From the NCBI GenBank assembly GCA_963969395.1, contig OZ017799.1:3846501-3910500 (forward strand): a stretch of 64,000 bases of DNA, given 5' to 3'. Below, one piece after another: positions 51,006 to 63,734 of this stretch. A model generated the notes under the pieces. The model was not told where the DNA came from. It did no database searches and saw only the letters and a list, made by a program, of their open reading frames with translations. The position numbers were made by a program, and so were the translations under genes. This DNA comes from Pseudoscleropodium purum. Lineage: Eukaryota; Streptophyta; Bryopsida; Hypnales; Brachytheciaceae. Every line of letters starts with the position of its first letter. Positions within the stretch are counted from its first letter, which is position 1.

Positions 51006-52316
51006 CATTCAATAGCATCTTATGTCCAATCACCACCTTGGCTTTACACTACATAGAGTATTCCATACCCAACAATACTTCATCATGAGTAGCTAAAGTG
51101 GACAAGTGGAGGCTCAATGTGGTGAGTACGGTGCATAAAAGAAAAGGGAGTGCCGAAGTGGGCATGCAAGCTATGGAATGTTATGTCATGTAAACAAATG
51201 GAATTTGTGTGAAAGAAACCTTGTAGTTTCAAACTCTACAGTGAAAAAGAGGGTGCATTTTGTATGGTAGTTGGGTCCACCTTCACATTTTTTTTGTCCT
51301 CATTAATGATTGCAGTGAAAAATCTAGTACTGGAAGACTAGAGAAATGATTGATGACATGCCACCAAAATGGGTGGTCTTGTGGATTTTCTAGGGGTCAT
51401 TCTTTTGGTATACAAATGACTACTTAGGTCATGGTTGAACAAGTGCCTTCAAATATGTAATCACTTTTGATAGCGTTGGAATTGAGGTGGGGTGGATTGA
51501 GGTATATTTTATTTGTTTTGGATAGTATAAAAAATTATATTTACTAGAGTTGTGAAGCTATATTCATCCATAGGTGTGGATGAATCATCCAAAGTGTGAA
51601 CATACATTTATTTATTTATCTTAAAGTGTGTATGTTCATCCAAACAAGAGCAATACCATTTTGAAGTTTAAAAATTGTAGCATATAAGGTGATCCCCTAA
51701 ACCATCCTTGTGTCTATTCCCAATAAATAAACTTTCATTGAAAGTGTCTATAAAAGTGTCAATAAATTGTTTCCTTGCTTAATTATGATTCATTGACTAT
51801 TGATTCTTTAAGTTCTGATTGTATGATCGAGCTATATAATGGATTCAAAGACTTAGGTAGCTTCCACTTTGAAATTTATTTAAAAATAATAATTTTTTTT
51901 GAGAATTCATGATTTTCAATTGCTAAATTAGCAATTGTATTTTTCTTTTCTTAAAAAAGATGCCCCCAACCATGCTAAATTGCTTATTTTGACAGATATG
52001 AATATTTTCATCTTAAAGATTTCAAACATTGAAAAAATAGGAATCTATCACCAAATATTCAACTAAATTTCTTGCTATAATTATTTAGCAAGAAAAAAAT
52101 TGTCATCACTTAGTACAACAACTTGCTAATTGTAAGAAAGAAAAAAAAATTCTAATATAAAAAGTTTGATAAATGCTAATATTCATTTTCAAGGCTAGAT
52201 TACTCAGAGAAAATAGTTGGGGTTTGGAAATTTGTGTTGGGCTCTTCAAACTGGCAATCAGTTCCAACAAGCCCAAATTTAATTCTCAAATGCCAATTAT
52301 GCTAAAATTTAGAATA

Positions 52317-52634
52317 TTGAGGTAGGGGGTCCATGAAAGAATTGGAAATTAATTTAGGGAGGCTAGACTTCTTTGAAATGTTTTTCAATAAGTTTTTTTT
52401 GAAAGGCAAATGAAATAGGTATCTAACTCAAGTTATTCCATATGTTTTAGAGCTTTGCGAAATTAGTTATGAATTTTTGAAGTTGAAATGTAGTAGTGAC
52501 TAAAAGCATCTACCTCCTAAAATGTATACTATTTGTACACTACCGAAGCATTGAAAAATACCAATATACAAATGGTATACATTCAAGAGGTGAATACCTT
52601 TAGAGTCCAAGCACTTTATAAACCTCCTATCTAA
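52317..52634 (-). mobile_element. Hairpin MITE, inverted copy at 52.5 kb
   Basis: Begins ttgaggtagggggtcc, the reverse complement of the right end of the other copies, and ends aacctcctatctaa. The body carries the reverse complements of the cataacta and cttgggttagat blocks and the hairpin arms catctacctcc / aagaggtgaata. Confidence 0.6.
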
Positions 52635-53599
52635 ATTAGTCCAACAATTCCTACAAAATTCTATTTCTACAATTCCAGATTCAAAAAACATAATTTTTAT
52701 AGCTAAAATTTACATCAAAGTATAGAACAAGAAGTGACCAAAATACACTACAATAGGGATCTATGGATTAATCTTAGAAAGATGCCAACCAATAAACAAG
52801 GTACATTTTAAAAAATAATTTGGTTTTTGGTCGAATAGGTATATTCTTTATTTCTATAGTAATTTGGAAATTCACCCCATTAGCCACTTTTGGATTGCAA
52901 TGTCTTTACAAGGTTAAGCATCTTCTTTATTTGAAAAATTACTAACACAATAATGATGGAATATTCAATACTATTCATTGAAAATGCACTCAAGCAACTC
53001 CCCCAAAATTAGATGGTTTTTTTTCATCCTCTAATCCTTCTTGAAATCATCCAAAGGACCCAAATCATCCACAACAATGTTGCAAGGTTAAAGTGCCACC
53101 CTCTTATTATAAATAAACAAGGTAAGCAAAAGTTGAATGTTGTCATGGTACATTGTTGAAGCAATATTGAGATCATTCAAAGCATGCAATAAAATGTGTT
53201 AAAGGTGGATACACCCCAAATCACACCTTGCCTTAAACCACCATCATCACTTTGTGTACATCTCCAAAACCAATATGTACCTATGTGGAAGAAACGATTT
53301 TAGAGCATCTACCAAAAAAACTTTGATCCTTCATAACTTTTGCATTTAGTATCCAAATATTGCATTCTTTGGTGTGTTAGAACCTTCTTTCACTTGCTAA
53401 CAAGAAACTTGAAATTTAGAACAAACCAATAATAATAACTATGCACAACAACAAAAAGTGGCAATTGTGGGGGTACCCACCTTACAATGATATTCTCTCA
53501 TTTTGTTCATACAACAATGAGTTTATCACCAAAATAAGGTAGACCAAACCATCTTTGCCATTTGCCTATTACCGCCATCTTATTTTTGGCCCCATTACC

Positions 53600-53885
53600 A
53601 CTACAAAACTCATCCAAATCCATTTACTTTTTTGACAAAATTTGTGTATTAATTCAAACTTAGCTAACATGTCAATCTTTGATTGGTGGATACTTAAGTG
53701 CTAATAGATACACTCCAAGGTGGTTCAGGATTGTTAATTGGGCATTTATGACTACACGTTGTAGGCAATTTTGTAATTTTAGGGCATACCACTTCAAAAA
53801 TTTACAAAAATTACAATTTTAATCGGAAAATTATAATTCCACTCAAGTTTGATTTGCAAAACAAGTGCACACCTCTGGTAAAATA
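53600..53885. repeat. Dispersed repeat R2, left copy
   Basis: Shares ordered blocks with 63735-64000: tccattyac, ttgacaa, tgtcaatc, attggtgg, acttaagtgc, aatagatac, ttttgtaattt, aaattacaatt and aaaattataattccact. The copies flank the PheRS gene in direct orientation. Confidence 0.7.
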
Positions 53886-53988
53886 CGTACCCCTCTTGGA
53901 GTTGGAGTTGGCCCCAAGATACTCAGAGAGCAAATCAGGGTGGTAATAGGCTGGTCTACCTTGTATTAGACTGTTGCAGGCTCATAGT

Positions 53989-55330
53989 TTAGGCTTTGTG
54001 CGACTGAAAACAGTACAGTACAACTTCCTTACAAAAGAAGAATGAGCACAGGCAGGGCCTGTAATAACTTACCTTCTTCAAGAAGCTGATCATCTCCACG
54101 CCGCTGTAGCGTTTAGCTGGAAAAACCCATCCTACCATTGTCAAAAGATGGATTAAAACGGTGAAGAAACCGCAAAAGAATTGCCCCATGAAGAAACTAC
54201 AACCGAGGATTGACTGAAAATTGCATCCTGAACAAACCCAGAGATAAGGACGTGAGGGAAATTTGATTAAATCACTGCTACCTGTATGCAGGTCTACATC
54301 TAAATCTTCGATCTGCTCCACATGTGCCGAGTACCCATTTGATACTAACGTAGAGGATATTACAACATTAATAAGGGACTTAATCCCATCTCCTGTACTG
54401 TTACCAACCACAGCTCATTCAATCATACACTTGGTTAGACTTATTAGTAGCTAATGGTGTAGTCAATTGCCTATCCCATTTTAGAATTGCATAAGAAATT
54501 CACACATTACATACATAACATTACTGAGCAAGTCAAAACATTTCCCACAATATATGAAAGGAAGCAAAATATTCTGCAATTGTCAGACTCTTAAGCAAAT
54601 AGAGATCAACGAGCTATGCCTGTCGAAACTACGTTGTTCGTTGAAGACACCCCAGTCTGCGAGGCTTACTTACTGTATCTAATGTAGAGATAAAAACTTG
54701 ATCTCAACAGTTTTGGCTACAGATTTGGCTCTTGTTTCCTAAGTGATCTCTCCATAGCTCCTTCCTGATCTCCCAATGACAGCACACTCGTACATGTTGG
54801 TTAATATGCAACCGTGATGAAACAAAATTCCACAGTATCAATGGATGTGCTCCAAACCACCAAATCACACGTGAATCCTTTGTGGTAGTGACTTCCACAA
54901 AGCAATATCTAGGTCGACTTAGATCGACTCAAACAAGATGAAGCCAGAATATTCAACACTCGTCTATCATCCGAAGCAATCTGCTGTTTACAATTCTGAA
55001 AATGCGAAGGAAAATCTGAGCCGGAGAAATCGATCATTTGACATGGTTGTTGATCTTTTGAACTAGTAACAGGAGTTGATCAAAGACGAGCTGATTTGCA
55101 AAAGGGAAAATGCCACACATTATATCCAAGAAGGAATAACCCGACCTTCGTACCCAAACCTGCATCCAGAATCATAACAACACCGTAGTCAAATTTTTGA
55201 ATTACCTGCTCCAAATTGTCAGCAGCTAGAACACGAAGGTGTTGGGTCGAAACGATCGAAAATTCTCCTCGCCCAACCTGACATAGAAAGTAAACACCGA
55301 GTCCAGTCACTCACAGAAAGCTCGGAGCAA
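53989..55330 (-). CDS. Possible unidentified minus-strand coding exons
   Basis: A 140-codon open frame (54411-53989) includes SNGYSAHVEQIEDLDVDLHTG-like sequence and a hydrophobic, possibly membrane-spanning stretch (FFMGQFFCGFFTVLIHLL). Farther upstream, 55280-55209 could be an exon (GEFSIVSTQHLRVLAADN) bounded by ag and gtaatt. Splice signals are present but no consistent gene model could be built and no family was recognised. This could be a divergent small gene that shares a promoter with PheRS, or chance open frames. Confidence 0.2.
54680..54790 (-). repeat. Dispersed repeat R1, copy 3 (inverted)
   Basis: Read on the minus strand it contains gtgtgctgtcattgggagatca, ggagctatggagagatca, caagagcc and gttgagatcaag, matching the two plus-strand R1 copies. 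Confidence 0.5.
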
Positions 55331-55460
55331 AATGAAATCAGAGCTCGGTACATTTTAGAGCTCGACAATGTGATTCAGTTGAAGAAATTAGTAGCGAGCT
55401 CCACAATTCATAGACCTATACAGATAGTTAACATACGATTCAGAAAATACAGATGATAGG

Positions 55461-55997
55461 GTTTAGGGTTCAGGGCCTTATGGGTTTAAAATTTGTGGGT
55501 TCATGAGATTTTCAGAGTACATTTCAGTCCTGTGAAATAGAGCAGACGGAACGGAAACTTGATGAGTTTGATTCATGCTGGTCTGAGAAATTGTCAAAAA
55601 TCACCTGGCAGATCAACTGTTTAAAGCTACAGTGAGGTGCAGTGCAAACTTCCTTCCTCACATACAGCTTAAGCTGCAAGTGTATTGCATCCTTTGGTCA
55701 CAGCCTCATAAATTGGATACGCTTGCCTTCGTGATCTATATCAAATGGACAAAGAACAGACACAAGAGACAGAATAAAATCTGCAAACCTGACCAGAAAT
55801 TGAGCTCCGAAGTGTACTGGAAACCTAGTCAAGATCTGTAAAATCTTCTGGCAGTCGCTCAAGGAATACGTTATTTTCTAACCCTAACCTCGCAATTCCT
55901 ACAAAACCAAACCCGGAAGTGATTGCAGCATTACTACGAATCACAATTGCTTGGTCGCAACGCATTCCAGCTAACCCTAAATTCCAGCTAACCCTAA
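55461..55997. promoter_or_regulatory. Telo-box cluster upstream of the PheRS gene
   Basis: AACCCTAA occurs on the plus strand at 55880-55887, 55973-55980 and 55990-55997, and on the minus strand at about 55463-55470. Telo-boxes are typical of plant promoters for translation-machinery genes, which fits the aminoacyl-tRNA synthetase directly downstream (ATG at 56197). Actual factor binding is inferred. Confidence 0.55.
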
Positions 55998-56196
55998 TTA
56001 TATTGGAAGGATTTATTCTGTCGGGGTCCTTTTCTCACTTTTGACTTGCCAGCAGGAGTTTAGAGGTTCGATTTGGTTGCGTTTGTTGTTTTCGTTTCTA
56101 GTGACAGCGTTCATTGCGTTTTGGTGTGCAATTTTGAGTGAGATAGAGACTTGAAGTCACATTTTGCACAGCCGCAGGTGATCGGGAGCTGTGGCG

Positions 56197-59100
56197 ATGG
56201 CCGCTACCGCGGTGGAGGAGGCTCTTCTGGACCATTTGCAGGAATCGAGCATAGGCAACTCCGAGGAATGGGCTTCGTCTGCTGGATTTGATCACAGCGT
56301 TGTCAAGGACGTTGTCAAGTCTCTTCACGGCTTCGGCTATGTCGAGGCTGAGGTAGGATGAAATCCCTATCGGTGAATGATAGGATATTTGGTTCAGGTG
56401 TAGGGTTTAGGGGAAGGATTTGTTCTGGCCGGGGCTTCTGAAATTTGGCTCATTGGTTTTGCAGACTGTGAAAAAGGTCAGATGGGTGCTCACCGCTGAG
56501 GGCAAGATCTACACAATTGGGGGCTCTCCTGAGGTTCAGGTCTTTGCGGCTGTTCCTGCCGAGGGTATTTCAACGGTGGATTTGAAGGTGTGTCTCCATT
56601 GTCGCAGATACCGGTTACGCACTTGGCACATGTTTGTTAGGAAAATTTTACTGATTCGGAGTACTGTCACAGAGGAAACTGGATGCGTTGGTCTATGACG
56701 TGGGGTTCAAGACAGCAATGAAGAATAAATGGCTTCAGCCTTCCAAGGGATTAATCTCCAAAAAGGTATCTTCTGATCGTACCTTTTAATTTGTAGATTT
56801 TCCTTTTTTCTTTGAGTGTTTTCGTATTGAAATCTTGGTTCCTGAATCGAATAAGAAATCACGTTGTATCACTTTCTGAACTTAGGTTGAAGACGTGAAA
56901 GACGAAGTTCGGAACCAGCTGACTGCCATTCAAGACGGCAAGGTAATTCAGAATCGCCACAGATGTGAATTTGGATTTTACATTCTTTGGAGAGATGGCA
57001 AATGTGTTGTTTGTGTATATAAGAGAATCCACTCCCCAGAGGTGTTCTAGAAAACCTAGCCCTCGTCAATTTGTCAGGGTTTGACGCGACTCGGGTTTTT
57101 GGTGGCACCTTCCTTAAATGACGTGAGAATTGACAGAGTTTAACGTGGGTAGGTCTTCTGTATGGAAGTCAGGCTCTGCATAGATTTATAGCAAGAATCT
57201 TTCGTTTTGTCTGTACATGAGGGTCTGCGTGCACATGACTTTGGCATTGTCCAAAACCCTAATTATTAAATAATCTGAGAGTGTTCTGTTTTCAGGATAT
57301 CCCTGAAACCAGTATCACCGAGCTCAAGAAGAGAAAGCTCCTTGAAGCCAGGTATTTGTGTGTTTTTATTTTGGTCCTGTATGGCTATGCGTGTGCACGT
57401 TTGTGAATATTTTGACTTTCATCAGCTGGAATCGGTGTTCAGAGAGTGTTGTAGCTTCGATAAGATTATGAAATAAGATTATGGCTATTCGTTACATTCT
57501 CACTTCATAGTTTTTCATTTCTCTATTTGTAAGTGACTGGTGGCATTGCAGATCAGTTGCGAGCCTTTAATGTGGTGTATGCACATGTGTGAACAGAAAC
57601 GATACATGGTTTTCGTTGAAGAAAGGGCCTAACTATGCTCCAAGGCGAGTGAAGCCAGAGACAGACCTCACACGTGAACTTCTACAGAGGTACGCTTTGG
57701 TTAGATACTAGTCATTTGATTAGGATTTTGTGCACTACTATTGGTACTCACTTCGTATTCAAAAGAAAACTTGAGTTGCTTACTATGTTCTGATGGGATC
57801 TGCTTCATTGATATTGCAGTGGTGAATGGTTGAAACGAGAGTTCAAACCTTACAACTTCAATGCATTAGGCCAGCCCACCGAGGGTGGTCATCTTCACCC
57901 CTTGCTGAAGGTACCACTAGCTCTCTCAGATTCTTTCATCTAGTCATGGCTGCGTCACTAGATCATAGCTGTTGCTTCAAGTTTTACAAATGACTTGAAT
58001 ATATTTGCACCACTTTCATTGCATTAGAAGCATATGGCATCATCCACATCCAATATTCTGGTCAATTTCAGAATAGTCCATACTAGCATACTGATAAGTC
58101 ATTTACAAAGGTTGTGCGTATATGTGTTACACTAACAGGTGAGGACACAATTCCGTAATATCTTCTTAGAAATGGGGTGAGTATTTCTTACATCTACTAC
58201 ATTCTTTGTTTGTTGTAATCTGCATTCCGTATGCACAAAATTTTAGCATTTGGTGCCAGGTGATCGTCTTGCCTGTTGGAAGTAAGAAGTGGAGCATTAA
58301 CGTCTATCAGAAATATAGTGTCTATATGGGCATTTTATGCTGACTTTGTACTCCGTTGATCAGGTTCGAAGAGATGCCAACAAACAATTTTGTAGAAAGC
58401 AGGTACCGAATTCTGTGTTAACTTCTTTCCTTTTCTCATGACCTTTGGATTTGCACAATTGTGTTTTATTCATCGAGCTGGATTCGCCCACTTCCTGCGT
58501 TCAGTTTAGTATCTTTTACTGATAACATCCAACTGTCTCTGGAGACTGCAGCTTCTGGAACTTCGATGCACTCTTCCAGCCTCAACAACATCCAGCTCGC
58601 GATTCTCATGACACTTTTTTCTTGAAAGGTGAGTTGTCATGACCTGTAATTTGTGCCAAGATTTCAGATCATGTACCTCAATGGGTATCATGGTTTGTTT
58701 ATAGCATACGTGGTACTTCATGAATCTTGTCTTATATTGGAAGGCATTCGAAGTAACAGAACTCTTCAAGTGACTTGATCTGCTTATCTAAACTTAATCT
58801 ACAACTGTTTGTGTTCTAAATATCATTGTGATTGTACCTGCACCTGCAGCTCCAGCTCGGACTGTTGAATTGCCGGAAGATTATTTGGAACGTGTTAAAA
58901 AGACACATGAGACAGGAGGTTATGGGTCGATTGGGTACGTCTATCATTAGCCTCTTGGGGTTTGTTCTACTTCATTTGTATCAGAGGTTCATAGTTTGTA
59001 TTCTTCTCTGAAGACAACTTTTTTAATTGTACCAATATTGCTTGGTACAGTTAATGCTCTGAGCTTCAGTATGAGGAATTGCTCATGTCTCTCAGAATCT

Positions 59101-61174
59101 TCTGACGTTGTAAATATGGAAATGATGCTGAAAGTACAATGCTGATTCTGCATCACTTCAATTTGTTTTTTAATTCATTGTTGGAATCTACGCGATCAGG
59201 TATGGATACGACTGGAAAAGGGACGAAGCCGAAAAGAACTTGTTGCGGACACATACTACGGCTGTTTCTTCCCGCATGCTCTATAAACTGGCTCAGGTAT
59301 GTCGTGTACTTGCAAGAGTTCTTCAGTTTCTCTTCACCAAAGGAGATTCATGAGGTTGTGTAGAGCATCCCTCGAATTTCTTTTTAACCTCAATATCTGA
59401 ATTACTATTTAAACATGGTGGCATTTTCAGGAAGGGTTTACACCAAAGAGGTACTTTTCAATTGATCGGGTGTTCCGAAACGAGGCTGTGGATCGCACAC
59501 ATCTTGCTGAGTTCCACCAAATTGAAGGTGCTACTCCTGCTACGTTTTTGTTTTACTGTTAAAGCCAAACCTGGTGTTTCGCATGTTGGAGATTGTGTTA
59601 TGGTCTAGGACATTGACAGTGCTGAAACGATATTGATGGACTTTTAAGTCTGCAAGAGATATCATCGGATGAACTAGTTCTGTTGGTATACGTCGTGTGT
59701 TATATCCATTCTGTGAAGACTTCATTTGCAGACAATGATCGTCTGTTTGACGTGTGGCTGATGGTACGCTTTAATGTTATGACTGTTATTTAACATAATG
59801 TTAGCTCTAGTACGGTAGTTTCAATTATCAATTTAGAATGCACTGCAATAGTGGCACTGACCTGTTTATGTACGATACTGCAGGTGTTGTATGTGATAGG
59901 GGCCTTTCGCTTGGTGATCTCATTGGTGTTTTGAATGAGTTCTTTTCTCGCCTTGGTACGTTATCCCTTCATCGTGTGGTTATAGTATTTTATAATATTT
60001 ATCGTGAATGCAACTTTATCCTTATTTTCAGTATTATATTTAGCATCTCATTTTAACCCGATCTAGTTTGTTAAAAAGTGTTCGTTCATTTCATCAAATC
60101 GCAATCTGTTTCCTGCAGGGATTAAAAAGTTGCGCTTCAAGCCAGCCTATAATCCATATACCGAACCGAGTATGGAGATTTTCAGGTAGATTCTCGATCA
60201 ATTAGACGTTAATCTTATCTTCAGTTTCGTTAAGGATGTGTACACCCTGGTTTGGGGGCTTCCTCATTCAGACTTCTAACGCTTCATGTGTAACAGCTAT
60301 CACGAGGGTCTGAAAAAGTGGGTGGAAGTGGGCAACTCGGGAATGTTTCGACCTGAAATGTTGCAGCCAATGGGCCTGCCGGAGGATGTGTCTGTCATTG
60401 CTTGGGGCTTGTCGTTGGAGAGGTATGAGTAAATGCATTCTTTTGTGTTTGCAGCAGTTTTTGAATGAATTCAGGAAGCAACAGAATGTAACAAGTGAAT
60501 CTCCTGTTTTCTATTTGTTGCTGATCATGATTTAGTAACTCCTGCTTTTCTCGCTTGCAATCCGAAGATAGTTGCAACGTCCCAAGACTGATTGAGCTAC
60601 CGTTTGTTGTTGCAATATCTCTTTCTGTGCTTCTTGACACTATTCAGGCCAACGATGATATTGTACGGGATTGATAACATTCGCGATCTGTTTGGTCATA
60701 AGGTGAGACTCCTTTTATATACTTGATGCCTCATTCACTCCGACTTCTTTTTGTGTCTTTTTGCTTCACAGTAGTTTGCACAGGACAAAGAGCCATTCTC
60801 TTGATGAAATTTTTTGACTGATTAATGATCGAGATTTTCATTTGGTTCTGCCGAGGCAACTGCACCTAATTACATTTTCTAAAGCTACAGAGTCCAGCCT
60901 AGAATTTACAGCATTTTGGGTCGATTTTGGGTAAATGTTCTACGAGAATTCTTACTGTATTCACAGGGTGTCTGAGAAGTGCATGCTAAGAGAATCTGGG
61001 ATCCCTTTTTGACTCTACTCAGTATCAAAAATTTAATATTTGGAACCATACCCAAATGCTTATTTGGACGATTTTTGGCGTAGTTACCTTAACATTAACA
61101 TGGTTGGTTGTTTTCTACAGGTTGACCTGAGACTCATCAAGTCGAATCCCATATGCCGACTAGGAATGCATTAG
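56197..61174 (+). CDS. FARSA: Phenylalanyl-tRNA synthetase alpha subunit, cytosolic
   Basis: Coding exons: 56197-56352, 56465-56587, 56673-56765, 56886-56942, 57296-57351, 57597-57689, 57820-57910, 58139-58176, 58364-58402, 58552-58628, 58850-58934, 59200-59296, 59431-59527, 59884-59955, 60119-60185, 60297-60422, 60648-60702, 61121-61174; 1476 nt, 491 aa, all phases match. The enzyme charges tRNA-Phe as an alpha2-beta2 class II synthetase; this is the catalytic subunit. The N-terminal ~90 residues form the helix-turn-helix-type region typical of eukaryotic alpha chains. Class II motif 2 is [20 protein letters not shown] (348-367). [20 protein letters not shown] follows, and motif 3 is [13 protein letters not shown] from about 451. 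The protein ends PICRLGMH. Length and order match plant cytosolic enzymes, and no organelle presequence is seen. The 18 small exons with short introns are intact, so it should be functional. Confidence 0.95.
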
Positions 61175-61359
61175 TCTGCGTTTTTTATTTTAGTTGAACA
61201 ATTATTGCAACTGGATTGATGCTTTGTAACACAATCCACGTGCACAGAGCATTCGAAACAATGTGAGTTCTTTTATGTCTCAGTGAGCTGTTGTTCAGTG
61301 TTGATGCAGTTTAAGTTTCCTATTTGCAAACTTGCCAACAAAAGTTCCTTGGGTGCATT

Positions 61360-61620
61360 TTAATTCCTCACCTCCCAGGCATTCAATTCAAGGTTCGGAT
61401 GATGAATGAATTCCAACATGTTTCGAGCAGATTGTCGTAAACTTGTTTTCTTCACCCATTCAAACAAACCTTTTTTAGATTCTTGTGTTAATTTGCTAAC
61501 ATTTTGTAGTATAGATTTCAGAAACTCCTCTTTGCAAATCAATTCCACAATTTGAAGAGTGCAAGCATATTTCATCTCAAGATCTACATTTGTGAAGCGA
61601 CATGTGGTGGGATATTATTT
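61360..61620 (-). pseudogene. Possible orphan exon or gene relic
   Basis: A frame of about 85 codons reads like protein (for example TLQIVELICKEEFLKSILQN and LFEWVKKTSLRQSARNMLEF) and is followed by gtgagg, a plausible splice donor, after NAWE. It stops upstream at TAA, and no further exon or domain was recognised. It may be a fragment of a helical-repeat protein, but that is a guess. Confidence 0.25.
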
Positions 61621-63734
61621 GATGTGGAATGGAGTTGAAAGGTTTGGAATTGAGTTGCCAAAAGTGACAATTACTTAAATTCAATTGAGGTAAATTCAAA
61701 TTACAATGAATTCACTCATTTTTCAATATTTTACTCTTTTGAATCATCATCGCAACAATGTAGGGGATCACAAAGCCATAAGAATATCCAAATGGATAAG
61801 AATTGGTATGGTTTGTATGGTCCTTAATGGGAAGCTATATGGTTTGCTCTAATATATGGTTTGTTTTTGGTTTGCTTTAATGTATGGTTTGTTTTTCAAA
61901 AATGTGTTAACCAAAATACTTGTGTATATCTACCAAACTTCCAATTCTTCTAGTTTGTTGTTATTTTAAAGAATTTTGTTGTGAATTGGATAAGTTTAAA
62001 TATGTGCAATGAGTGAGAGATATAACAATGTGTATGTCTACCATATTTGCAATAGGGGTACAAAAGGTGACACTTATTATTTATGTCCATGTGACACAAT
62101 TAGTTGAATTACTTCAATGGATGTTATATTCATATGAATGAAAATTATAACCAATGATCTTTGTATTATTCATTAATAAGTATGTTGTTTTATATTTCTT
62201 ATTCACTACAAGAATGTAGTGAATCATTTGGCAAAAAAATGGTATTAATACACTTATTCAATCCTTCGCTTACATGTTCAACATTTTTTTGTTTTTCCCT
62301 ATCAATCCCATGTTGAAACTACTTTTCTATTTTTAATTTTTAATTTTAAAATTTGCCATCCTTCTTATATTCACTATCAACATCTTGTTCTAACTACTTC
62401 CCCATATAAATCCTTGGTTTTCTTTTTCACCATTTTTCTTATACACCTTGTCAATTCCTTCTCTTCACTACTTTTCTTTTTATATTTGTTCATGACTTCG
62501 TTGCCTTTGACACCCTTTCTTGTTTAACAATGTTATGAATGTAAAAAATACATAAATACAATCATATTTTCAATTTTAATTTTCACTTACATTGTAAAAA
62601 TACTAAGGAAGACACTAAAGCCCAAAATATAGTGATTATTAAAAAATTATTAATATGCACATCATAAATTAATTTTATGAAAACTTCTACAACATTTGGA
62701 AATTATGTATTTTATAAGTTGCTTCAATTTTGTATAGGTGGCTAAATGCATTGTAGGAGTGACCTCTTTTGGGATCCCAATGCACTAGAAGGGCAATTTT
62801 TGAGATTTTTAAAGAATCATGGACAAAAATAGAAGTATCATTTTAGATAAAAATAATAATAATTTTATGACATTATGAATGTTTGTCTGAAGATATCATC
62901 AACAAAAATTTCAAGAACTTGGTGATTCTATTCTTACAAATACATTTACAGAAGATGTTGTTTATCACTACATAGAAGTATACCCCAAATTTCATGAAAA
63001 GGAGGGAGTGATGAAATTTTTTGAGATATAATTTTTGTATACTCAAACTTCTGGAAATAAACAACTTCTACTAAATTATTTGTTTAGGAACCTTCACATT
63101 TATATATAAAATTGTTATATATATAGTTTATTTCAATTGAATGTTTATCTACATCAAAAAAACTATTTTTGTAAAATTTTTTTGGAATCTACTTGAAAAT
63201 GAAAATTTGAAGTTGAGAATTTCAATGAATATTTAGATCTAATATTACAACAATATTTTTTTCATAATCAAAGTTTAGAATAAATATGATAAATATAATA
63301 TAATTAAAAAGAATATTTTAAAATTCAAAATTATTAAAATAGATTAATTTAATAAAACTAAAATTTGACTCTATGGTTGATTTCTAATTGATATTTATGC
63401 ATAATTATATTATATTATTTTTCAATATGTTAAATAATACCATGTCTTTTCAAAATTATTTTAAAACTAATGTTTTTAATAGAGTGCACAATGTGCAAAT
63501 AATGTACTAATTTTTGTAGAATCTTTTGCACAAAAGAGGTAGATTTTACTAATTCATTTGTTTAAGTCCCCTTTGGATGTTCAAAAAATCTTCTTGAATC
63601 TTCAAAAAAGGACCTTACTTCATATCTAATTTGATGAAATTGATATAGGAACTATTCATAACTTTACAAATTAAAGATATAGGCAAAAATTTGAAAAAAT
63701 GGAAAATAAGATTCAAGAATTAATGGATTAACCC

